In this document: positions 1 through 5,279 of the stretch, piece after piece
Layout of the letters: every line of letters starts with the position of its first letter
Position numbering within the stretch: the stretch's first letter is position 1
Assembly (NCBI GenBank): GCA_947461915.1
Contig: CANHNG010000096.1
Location: 1-6,914, forward strand
DNA length: 6,914 bases
DNA from: Flavobacteriaceae bacterium
GTDB taxonomy: Bacteria; Bacteroidota; Bacteroidia; Flavobacteriales; Flavobacteriaceae
Direction of reading: 5' to 3'
Program-made: the position numbers and the translations under genes
The notes under the pieces: model-generated
What the model saw: the letters and a program-made list of their open reading frames with translations, nothing else
What the model was told of the DNA's origin: nothing
Databases searched by the model: none

Positions 1-625
1 CATAAGATTTTGCGCCTTTTAATAGGACTCCCAATTGCATTTTTGCCCTAATCAAGGTGTTGTCCGTTTGAAAAGCATTTCTATATGCAGCATACGCTTC
101 ATTTTGATTTTTATCCCCATAATGAGCATCTCCCAAAGCCAGCTGAATTTGAGCATCCATCGGATTTACCAATTGGGCCTTGTTTAAAAAAGTAAGGGCT
201 GTTTTATAATCTGGTTTTGAAATGTTCATGTAGGCTCTCCCGATGTAAATATTCTCTTCTACATCTTTCTTTCTCATATCTTTCGTAGCTAAGGTAAAAA
301 GAGCCTGTGCAGCAGTTGCATTGCCATTATCCAACTCTATTTGACCCAATCCAATATAATTAAATTTGGCGCCCTCTGTCCCAGCCAATCCATTTTGGAA
401 ATAAATTTTGGCTGAATCCAAAACGCTTTGGGTAAGATAAACATTCCCTAAAAGAAAAGCTGCCTTACCGTTTGAAGGTTTGGTTTGAATAATCGATTTT
501 AATATTGATTTTGCTTTTTCAAATTGTTCCGCATCAATTGCCTTTTTTGCCTGATCCATATCTTGACCGAAGCCAAACGTCACTGAAGTTAATAAAGCAA
601 CAGTAAAAATTTTAAATTTGTTCAT
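1..625 (-). CDS. Secreted TPR-repeat protein, last gene visible of the Ton operon (3' end outside window)
   Basis: This reading frame starts at ATG 625-623 and stays open for 208 codons to the window edge, so the C-terminus is missing. Residues 1-20 form a Sec signal peptide: a basic start (MNKFK), a hydrophobic core, and a probable cleavage after GFG before Q21. The mature part is helical and repeats with a TPR-like rhythm, for example AEQFEKAKSILKSIIQTKPS near 32-51, a unit around 54-80 (AAFLLGNVYL), one near 88-115 (FNYIGLGQIELDNGN), one near 124-155 (ALTFLNKAQLVNPMD) and one near 159-188 (QLALGDAHYGDKNQNEAY). TPR proteins usually act as scaffolds, and export places this one in the periplasm or on the envelope. 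It starts 15 nt after the stop of the PstS-like gene, with an A/T-rich lead and no Shine-Dalgarno sequence, so it is probably cotranscribed. No specific partner can be read from the sequence. The TPR call is firm; the function is unknown. Confidence 0.85.
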   Translation of the reverse strand, partial: MNKFKIFTVALLTSVTFGFGQDMDQAKKAIDAEQFEKAKSILKSIIQTKPSNGKAAFLLGNVYLTQSVLDSAKIYFQNGLAGTEGAKFNYIGLGQIELDNGNATAAQALFTLATKDMRKKDVEENIYIGRAYMNISKPDYKTALTFLNKAQLVNPMDAQIQLALGDAHYGDKNQNEAYAAYRNAFQTDNTLIRAKMQLGVLLKGAKSY

Positions 626-640
626 TTATATTATATTAAT

Positions 641-1567
641 TTATTTTTTTTCATCGTAGACACTATGTCTAACATTAATTCTTCGACCAGGAATTCTTAA
701 GGGTAATAAGCCCGATTTGAGAATTATTCTTTGTCCAATGTCACCGGCAACGAATGAGGCAAAACCCATTCCAAGACCAGAATACCCCTGACCATTGATG
801 ATGTACAAATCACGTGCCAAAGGATATTTCCCTTCCGCAATATTGTTTTGGCTTGGTGCGTAATAATTTTCACCTGTAAGACCTTTTACACTTAATACAT
901 TTACCTTATCGACAAATTTTTTCATTTCTGGCATGGGCTGATATAACCAATTCACACCAACCACACCAATCATACCTTTGTTTTGAGCAACAAATTTAAT
1001 TACATCTTCATTTGTTTTGAACGAATACACTCCTTTTTCAGTAATGGATTGAATTCCAGCTAATGAATTCATATAACGGACCGTACTCGAATTTGGATTA
1101 TCAAATACCAAGCCTTGGATAGTACCACTTGGCTTGCCTTGCATAAACCCAACAACATTCTTTAAATCAATTAACGTGTCGTTGCTACCTTTATTTGAAA
1201 TAAAGGCAATGGCATCTGTTGCAAATTTAGTGATTTTTGGGGTGATTTTTTTTTGCTCAAAAATTTTACTTTCCTTGGAAGTTAAATTTCTAGTCAAAAT
1301 AGCAATAGCCGACTTTTGCTTAAATAAGGAAATGACTGTTTCTGACTCCGATTTCGAAACAAGTTTTATTTTGGCTTCATAATTACTTTCAAAAACGGCT
1401 ACCTGATCTTCAATTATTGGCGTTAAGGTTTCATCTACAAAAATGGTTGTGGAACCTTTTAAAATTGATTCTTTATCAGACTTCTTTTGTTCTTTTTGAT
1501 TACACATTACAAACAAAAAACTAAAGAAAATTAGACTATACATTTTACTCTTTTTACACATCATCAT
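641..1567 (-). CDS. PstS-like periplasmic-binding (PBP-like) lipoprotein linked to the Ton genes
   Basis: This 308-residue protein resembles the PstS/PBP-like substrate-binding fold. The N-terminus has a basic segment (CKKSK), a hydrophobic stretch at 10-21 and a Cys at 22, which suggests a lipoprotein, although the lipobox FVMC is loose (Met at -1). Recognisable family blocks, in order, are GSTTIFVDE near 38-46, AIAILTRNLTSKE near 87-99, ATDAIAFISNKGS near 116-128, LIDLKNVVGFMQGKPSGT near 132-149, NSSTVRYM near 159-166, and a C-terminal domain ending near RIILKSGLLPLRIP at 280-293. Aligned by eye with E. coli PstS, the phosphate motif R-x-x-x-S-G-T becomes D156-x-x-x-S160-S161-T162, so the arginine and glycine are lost. 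No pstC, pstA or pstB lies nearby. The gene overlaps the preceding 76-residue ORF by 4 nt (ATGA). Three ATG codons stand in tandem at 1567-1559 and the first is annotated. The likely role is an envelope accessory of the Ton complex; automated naming as a phosphate transporter subunit would be doubtful. Confidence 0.82.
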   Translation of the reverse strand: MMMCKKSKMYSLIFFSFLFVMCNQKEQKKSDKESILKGSTTIFVDETLTPIIEDQVAVFESNYEAKIKLVSKSESETVISLFKQKSAIAILTRNLTSKESKIFEQKKITPKITKFATDAIAFISNKGSNDTLIDLKNVVGFMQGKPSGTIQGLVFDNPNSSTVRYMNSLAGIQSITEKGVYSFKTNEDVIKFVAQNKGMIGVVGVNWLYQPMPEMKKFVDKVNVLSVKGLTGENYYAPSQNNIAEGKYPLARDLYIINGQGYSGLGMGFASFVAGDIGQRIILKSGLLPLRIPGRRINVRHSVYDEKK

Positions 1568-1794
1568 TCATTGTTTGAATTAAAAAATCTATAAAACCTT
1601 AAGAACGAATAAACAATTAGAACGACCCCAAAAGCCATTCTATACTTTGGCTGCATAACTAAAGGAAAATTCTTCCAGAATATTATAATTAAACCTAATA
1701 CAAGATATGCCAAAAAAATCGATATTCCTATAACGAGAAGAAATCGCTCTTTGAGCGATTTCTTCTGAAAATTATTTAATATATTCTTCAACAT
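1564..1794 (-). CDS. Small two-helix inner-membrane protein between tonB and the pstS-like gene
   Basis: This 76-residue protein belongs to no family I can name. It has a basic amphipathic start (K3, K11, K12, K15, R17), a long hydrophobic helix at about 18-40 (LLVIGISIFLAYLVLGLIII and on to W40), a short loop at 41-52, and a second helix at about 53-68, followed by R66 and R69. The charge pattern suggests a hairpin with both ends in the cytoplasm. Although short, it is well supported: its ATG overlaps the tonB stop in TAATG and its own TGA overlaps the next start in ATGA, so it is locked into the operon by translational coupling on both sides, and its composition is clearly that of a membrane protein. 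A role as a small subunit or stabiliser of the ExbB/ExbD/TonB assembly is inference from position only. Confidence 0.8.
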   Translation of the reverse strand: MLKNILNNFQKKSLKERFLLVIGISIFLAYLVLGLIIIFWKNFPLVMQPKYRMAFGVVLIVYSFLRFYRFFNSNNE

Positions 1795-2582
1795 TATTCC
1801 GCAGATTGAAGACTGATTGGTAAACTAAAAGTACATCTAACCTTTTTACCATTTTGCTCACCAGGATTCCATCTTGGAGTAGCCTTAAGCACTCGAATGG
1901 CTTCTTTCCCAGTCCCGTAACCAATATCTCTAAGAACTTTAATATCTGTTAAGGAACCATCTTTTTCCACTACAAAGGTAACATAAACCTTACCTTTAAG
2001 TCCTTCTTCGTCTGGCATTTGGTAATTTCTCTGAACAAAAGAATAAAATTTTTCTATTCCTCCAGGAAACTCAGGTTTTACTTCAATACCTGCTGTATTG
2101 TATACCGTGTTGTCTTCTTCTACCACTGCAGCTACCCCAGTACCCACAGGCTCAACAGTTAAATCAGCGTCTGGATCACCTTTTATAGTTTCTTTCCCGA
2201 TATTTTTGTCTTTGATTTCTTTGATTACAACAATCTCTTCAACTACTTCTTCTGCTTTTGCTACCACTGGTTTTACAAATTTAACCTGATCCACTTTTGG
2301 TGGCGGTGGCGGTGGCGGTGGAAGATTTTCTTTCGGTTTCTCTTTTGGAGGCAACTTTACAGTAGTGATTTTTTGATCTAAGGTAGTATCTTCAGAAGAA
2401 TCAGGAATCATTCTCAAAATTGTTGGAATGCTGACTGCTATCCCAAAAACAAGTGTGCCGATGATAAAGGCCCTAATGGTGTTCTTGGTAATTGATTTTC
2501 TTAATTCATAAGCACCGTAGTTTTTGTTACGACCCTCGAAAACAATTTCAAGCCATTGATTTTTTAATAAATCTAATTTCAT
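1794..2582 (-). CDS. tonB: TonB energy transducer (Bacteroidota type)
   Basis: TonB spans the periplasm and transmits ExbB/ExbD motor force to the TonB box of outer-membrane transporters. The 262 residues read in order as follows. A cytoplasmic N-terminal region of about 35 residues carries the Bacteroidota signature NKNYGAYELRKS (19-30). A single membrane helix lies at about 37-55. A Pro/Lys/Glu-rich periplasmic linker follows, with eight consecutive prolines at 88-95 and acidic/valine stretches to about 160. The TonB C-terminal domain runs from about 168 to 259, with KPEFPGGIEKFYSFV, GLKGKVYVTFVVEKDGSLTD, EAIRVLKATPRWNPGEQNGK and a closing FSLPISL strand. All landmarks of a functional C-terminal domain are present. 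It starts 39 nt after the second exbD stop, behind an A-rich leader, and its TAA overlaps the next ATG by one base. The proline-rich linker keeps it long enough to cross the periplasm. Confidence 0.95.
   Translation of the reverse strand: MKLDLLKNQWLEIVFEGRNKNYGAYELRKSITKNTIRAFIIGTLVFGIAVSIPTILRMIPDSSEDTTLDQKITTVKLPPKEKPKENLPPPPPPPPKVDQVKFVKPVVAKAEEVVEEIVVIKEIKDKNIGKETIKGDPDADLTVEPVGTGVAAVVEEDNTVYNTAGIEVKPEFPGGIEKFYSFVQRNYQMPDEEGLKGKVYVTFVVEKDGSLTDIKVLRDIGYGTGKEAIRVLKATPRWNPGEQNGKKVRCTFSLPISLQSAE
2298..2321 (-). repeat. Proline-codon microrepeat in the tonB linker
   Basis: Eight proline codons run without interruption and alternate almost perfectly between CCA and CCG, giving three copies of the hexamer CCACCG followed by CCACCA. 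They encode residues 88-95 of TonB. This is a local GC-rich tract in an A+T-rich gene. The hexamer unit keeps frame, so copy-number change would lengthen or shorten the linker by two prolines rather than break the gene. Confidence 0.85.
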
Positions 2583-2621
2583 ATTTCTTAATTATAAGTT
2601 ATTGGGTCATAAGAACACATC

Positions 2622-3182
2622 TTATTTTCCTTCTAACAATTTCTTTTCTTCCGGTGAAAAATCATTTACAATAGCATAAGTTGGCACATCAACAATAGCC
2701 ATTTCATCTAGTATATCTACCAAATTACGGTAATTTGACTTCTTACCTGGTTTAATAATCACAATCATACCATTTTTTGGTTTTCCTTTTGCAGTTGAAT
2801 AAGCCAAAACGGATGCTTTTCTTGCCAATAATTCTTTACGAATTCCTTCTTTTCCGTAAGCAAAGTCTTTTGGTGCTCCTCCAGCAACGGGAGTCGCTAA
2901 TAGACCAACGTAACGAACCAACTTGTCATTATCGCCCAACAAGATTGTCATCGTTCGATTTTCGTCCACTTTGATTGGCTTTTCGGTAGGGTCATCTTGT
3001 TTGTCCGGCAAGCCCAAATTCATCGATTGTGGTTTAGACAAAGTAGTGGTAAGCATAAAAAAGGTAATTAACAAGAAGGCCAAATCCACCATAGCAGTTA
3101 AATCTACTTTTGAATTTTGTTTCTTACTTCTTACTTTTTTATCTTTTTTTCCTCCACCGTCGCCTGTATTTAATTCAGCCAT
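2622..3182 (-). CDS. exbD: ExbD-family proton channel subunit, second copy
   Basis: ExbD dimerises inside the ExbB pentamer and carries the proton-binding aspartate of the Ton motor. This 186-residue protein has a highly basic, Gly/Lys-rich cytoplasmic start (GGGKKDKKVRSKKQ), then KVDLTAMVDLAFLLITFFML (25-44), the ExbD membrane helix. D33 aligns with the essential Asp25 of E. coli ExbD, and D27 and T29 keep the usual spacing before it. The periplasmic part (about 50-186) includes a central segment with GLLATPVAGG near 93-102 and an ExbD-like end (GMIVIIKPGKKSNYRNLVDILDEMAIVDVP, 138-167). It is longer than the usual length of about 140 residues and differs greatly from its neighbour outside the membrane helix, so it is not a recent duplicate. 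It follows the first exbD by 22 nt. Its job within the pair cannot be told from sequence. Confidence 0.92.
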   Translation of the reverse strand: MAELNTGDGGGKKDKKVRSKKQNSKVDLTAMVDLAFLLITFFMLTTTLSKPQSMNLGLPDKQDDPTEKPIKVDENRTMTILLGDNDKLVRYVGLLATPVAGGAPKDFAYGKEGIRKELLARKASVLAYSTAKGKPKNGMIVIIKPGKKSNYRNLVDILDEMAIVDVPTYAIVNDFSPEEKKLLEGK

Positions 3183-3204
3183 TTTAGTGTATGTGTTTTT
3201 TTAA

Positions 3205-3813
3205 TTAAAAATCTTTTCCTCTTAAACCAGTAACCAAACTAAAGCTATTGATTTTTTGATCTTGTAAAATATCCATCACTTTTCGAATAGCTGGATATTC
3301 TTCTTTAGCATCTCCTTTGATGGCAATTTGTAATTCCTTGTCATTAATTTCAATGTTTGCAATACGTGCATTTTGAACCCATTGTGCTAATTGGTTGTCA
3401 AGAGAATCTTTGGGCACACCCGGTTGGTTGGCCTTGCTCCTCTCTGAGCTTTTCATTTCAATGATACTTTTTAGGCTCTCTATAGGCACTCCAAAACCTT
3501 CCATTAATGCAAATTTATCTTTGTCATCATCTGTGAATTCAACTCCGTATTTTTGAGCCATCAATTCAAGAGTTCTTTTGCGAATTTCTCTTCCTTTCAA
3601 ATCAAAGAATACTTTTCCTTTTCCAATAGTTAAGGTAGCCAAATCTGTTTCGGGCAATTTAGTTTGTACAGTCGATGCCGGCGTATCCACAGGCAATGCT
3701 TCAGGTATTTTGGCCGTAGCGGTCAAAATAAAAAAAGTAAGCAGAAGAAAAGCCACATCACACATAGCCGTCATATCAATAGACGCTGCTTTTTTGGACG
3801 TTTTTACAGCCAT
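3205..3813 (-). CDS. exbD: ExbD-family proton channel subunit, first copy, with a periplasmic insertion
   Basis: This 202-residue ExbD has a short basic cytoplasmic start (MAVKTSKKAA), then SIDMTAMCDVAFLLLTFFIL (11-30), the membrane helix. D19 is the counterpart of the essential E. coli Asp25, and D13 and T15 precede it as in the sister copy. The periplasmic domain opens with PEALPVDTPAS (37-47) and LATLTIGKGKVFFDLKG (58-74) and closes with the typical ExbD fold end: LQIAIKGDAKEEYPAIRKVMDILQ (161-184) then INSFSLVTGL. Between them, about residues 78-145 form a charged, mostly helical insertion (KYGVEFTDDDKDK, MKSSERSKANQPGVPKDSLD) absent from classical ExbD of about 140 residues. It lies 75 nt after exbB, the widest gap in the operon, with only A+T-rich sequence and no convincing TAnnTTTG promoter in between. 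Classification is secure; the role of the insertion is unknown. Confidence 0.93.
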   Translation of the reverse strand: MAVKTSKKAASIDMTAMCDVAFLLLTFFILTATAKIPEALPVDTPASTVQTKLPETDLATLTIGKGKVFFDLKGREIRKRTLELMAQKYGVEFTDDDKDKFALMEGFGVPIESLKSIIEMKSSERSKANQPGVPKDSLDNQLAQWVQNARIANIEINDKELQIAIKGDAKEEYPAIRKVMDILQDQKINSFSLVTGLRGKDF

Positions 3814-3888
3814 TAAATTTATATTTAAATTTATAAGAAACCAACATTATACTATGCATAAAGCTGATATCTTAAAAATTATTATTAA

Positions 3889-4707
3889 TTATTTTTTTGT
3901 ACCTCTGTAATGTCTGTATGTATTCACGATTGTAGAACCAGCCTCATCAATAGAGTAAGTCAACGTGTCAATTTTTGAAGTGAAAAAGTTGTAAACTACA
4001 ATTGCTAATGCAGATGTAGAGATTCCTGTTGCAGTATTGATAAGTGCTTCAGAAATACCATTTGCCAACATCGCTTGGTCAGGAGTTCCTGAACTAGCCA
4101 AAGCACCAAACGCTTTAATCATACCCGTTACTGTTCCTAATAGTCCCGCAAGAGTTCCTAAAGAAACTAATGTAGAAAGAATAGTCATGTGTTTTTCTAA
4201 CATTGGCATTTCAAGTGAAGTCGCTTCTTCAATTTCTTTATGGATTGTTTCAGATGCAGCTTCGCTATCTAAACCTTCTTTTTTTACATCTTGGTATTTA
4301 ACTAAAGCGGATCTTATTGCATTTGCAACAGAACCTTGTTGTGCATCACAAGAAGAAATCGCTCCCTCAATATCACCTGAAGTGATGCTTGACTGAACAT
4401 TTTTCATGAAAAGATCAAGATTCCCTTTACCAGCTGCCTTAGAAATTACAGAAAAGCGTTCGAATGAAAAAACAATCACCATTAAAAGTAATCCCATCAA
4501 AACTGGTACAATAGGACCTCCTTTGTAAACCATTGCCAAATAGTTCCCTGGTAGTGGATGACCTGTATTAACCCCTCCTTCAAAATTTGCACCATCACCC
4601 ATTATGAATGTCCAAATTAACCATCCTGCAAAAATACAAGATACAATGATTATTCCTGAAATCATTCCTCCTAAACCTGAACCAGCTTCTTTTTTAACGT
4701 TTGTCAT
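3889..4707 (-). CDS. exbB: ExbB/MotA/TolQ-family proton channel subunit
   Basis: ExbB forms the pentameric inner-membrane stator that couples proton flow to TonB. The 272 residues show four hydrophobic segments: about 14-36, 65-83, 173-198 and 222-243. The last two are the conserved pore helices. AGLLGTVTGMI (187-197) matches the E. coli ExbB block that holds Thr148 (here T192), and GISEALINTATGI (217-229) matches the block with Glu176 and Thr181 (here E220 and T225), so the key polar pore residues are intact. The large cytoplasmic loop (84-172) is acidic and helical. Classical ExbB has three membrane helices; the extra N-terminal helix, with basic residues K5 and K6 before it, would put this N-terminus in the cytoplasm and residues 37-62 in the periplasm. 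It is the first gene of the operon. The start follows an A-only stretch without a Shine-Dalgarno sequence. TolQ is excluded by the downstream tonB; a gliding motor (GldL type) is excluded by sequence. Confidence 0.94.
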   Translation of the reverse strand: MTNVKKEAGSGLGGMISGIIIVSCIFAGWLIWTFIMGDGANFEGGVNTGHPLPGNYLAMVYKGGPIVPVLMGLLLMVIVFSFERFSVISKAAGKGNLDLFMKNVQSSITSGDIEGAISSCDAQQGSVANAIRSALVKYQDVKKEGLDSEAASETIHKEIEEATSLEMPMLEKHMTILSTLVSLGTLAGLLGTVTGMIKAFGALASSGTPDQAMLANGISEALINTATGISTSALAIVVYNFFTSKIDTLTYSIDEAGSTIVNTYRHYRGTKK

Positions 4708-4769
4708 TTTTTTTAATTTTAATAGTTGTAAATAATTTATTTTTTAATTGTGATATTATTGATTGGGAG

Positions 4770-4777
4770 CAAATTTA
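4770..4777 (-). promoter_or_regulatory. Probable -7 promoter element of the exbB-TPR operon
   Basis: Read on the minus strand, these bases are TAAATTTG, an exact match to the Bacteroidota sigma-factor -7 consensus TAnnTTTG. Transcription would begin a few bases downstream, giving a leader of roughly 55 nt before the exbB ATG. No TTG is found at the usual distance for the -33 element; that region is a T-rich run. I see no clear Fur-type operator. This is the only exact match on this strand in the intergenic region. Confidence 0.6.
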
Positions 4778-4944
4778 ATTTTTTAGTTTAAATAAAAAAA
4801 CTTTTTTATATTTTTAAATTGTTAATTATGCTAAAAACGTTTTCGATGCTATTTTATTGTATTAAATACTGCATTTTTTATCTACTATGAATCATCTTTA
4901 GCCCTTTATAAATAACATTTTTTTGATTTACAAAATGATTTTTT

Positions 4945-4960
4945 CTGCCTAAAGAGGCAG
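4945..4960. repeat. Inverted repeat, 6-bp stem and 4-nt loop
   Basis: CTGCCT and AGGCAG pair perfectly around the loop AAAG, making a small GC-rich hairpin in the middle of an otherwise A+T-rich intergenic region. No T run follows it directly in either direction: on the plus strand the next bases are TGCTAT, and on the minus strand an A run follows. It is therefore not a standard intrinsic terminator. It could be a protein-binding site or part of an unannotated transcript. Confidence 0.55.
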
Positions 4961-5235
4961 TGCTATAAAAAAAATATTTTTTTCAATTTATCAATATTTT
5001 GCATCGATTTTCAATTGAAATTATAATCTAATCAAACGAACGCGTTAACAACAAAATTGATTTAAATTTTAATATGCAAAACGGTTTGTTTCATACCAAT
5101 TGTAAAAGACAAAAGAAATTGCTTTTGACTGTTCTGGAGTTTTAGTTGTTGAATCTATTAGTTACTTTACGCCGCTTATTTTCAACTATTTTGAAATTAT
5201 TATTGTAAAATTAAAATATTTTTATTGAATTTAAA

Positions 5236-5251
5236 GCCTGTTTGATCAGGC
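5236..5251. promoter_or_regulatory. Inverted repeat just upstream of the flavin-reductase -7 element, possible operator
   Basis: GCCTG and CAGGC form a perfect 5-bp inverted repeat around TTTGAT. The repeat ends six bases before the TATCTTTG promoter element, so a protein bound here would cover the spacer and part of the upstream promoter region. The position fits an operator for a dimeric regulator. No regulator gene is present in the window, so this remains a structural observation. Confidence 0.4.
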
Positions 5252-5256
5252 AGAAG

Positions 5257-5264
5257 TATCTTTG
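5257..5264 (+). promoter_or_regulatory. Probable -7 promoter element of the flavin-reductase gene
   Basis: TATCTTTG matches the Bacteroidota -7 consensus TAnnTTTG exactly. The nearest upstream TTG (5242-5244) is only 12 nt away, shorter than the usual spacing of about 17-23 nt, so the -33 element is weak or absent. The transcript should begin near 5270 and leave a leader of roughly ten bases before ATG 5280. The element contains the TTG that could otherwise be called as a start codon at 5262, which argues against that start. Confidence 0.6.
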
Positions 5265-5279
5265 CTAAAAATAAAAAAG

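Larger units (their letters stand above)
4708..5279. other. Long A+T-rich divergent intergenic region, no gene seen
   Basis: About 570 bases separate the divergent exbB and flavin-reductase starts. The stretch is strongly A+T-rich with many A and T runs, and stop codons are frequent in all frames. The longest ATG-led plus-strand frame I followed closely, 5074-5145, encodes only 23 residues with no recognisable feature. Recognisable elements are the two TAnnTTTG promoters near the ends, a CTGCCT/AGGCAG hairpin at 4945-4960, a 16-base A/T palindrome at 4968-4983, a 10-base palindrome AAAACGTTTT at 4834-4843, and an imperfect inverted repeat at 5107-5130. A small RNA cannot be excluded, but nothing in the sequence identifies one. 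Confidence 0.7.

Noticed and set aside
641..1567. Annotation of the PBP-like gene as part of a phosphate ABC transporter
   Set aside because: No pstC, pstA, pstB or phoU in the window, the phosphate-site arginine appears replaced, and the gene is embedded in a Ton operon.
3814..3888. Internal promoter in the 75-nt exbB/exbD gap
   Set aside because: No TAnnTTTG match on the minus strand; the sequence is simply A+T-rich.
3578..3910. Plus-strand open frame of 110 codons opposite the first exbD
   Set aside because: It is antisense to the ExbD membrane helix region and runs across the exbB/exbD gap. Its hydrophobic part mirrors the codons of the real gene.
4037..4396. Plus-strand open frame of 119 codons opposite exbB
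   Set aside because: It lies wholly antisense to a strongly conserved gene, has no recognisable domain and no promoter of its own. It is a by-product of exbB codon use.
4834..4843. Palindrome AAAACGTTTT upstream of the exbB promoter as an operator
   Set aside because: Short A/T-rich palindromes are common here, and the site lies more than 50 bases upstream of the -7 element with no second copy.
4945..4983. Hairpin and A/T palindrome as an intrinsic terminator
   Set aside because: No U tract directly follows the stem on either strand, and no gene ends nearby.
5107..5130. Imperfect inverted repeat AGACAAAAG / CTTTTGACT
   Set aside because: Arms of A/T-rich sequence with one mismatch are expected by chance in this composition, and it sits well upstream of the promoter.
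5074..5145. 23-codon plus-strand frame in the intergenic region (begins MQNGLFHTNC)
   Set aside because: Too short, no exact promoter element upstream, no family resemblance and nothing nearby to suggest a leader-peptide role.
5262..5279. TTG at 5262 as the start of the flavin reductase
   Set aside because: The TTG is part of the probable -7 promoter element, so it should lie upstream of the transcript. ATG 5280 also gives an N-terminus that looks normal for the family.
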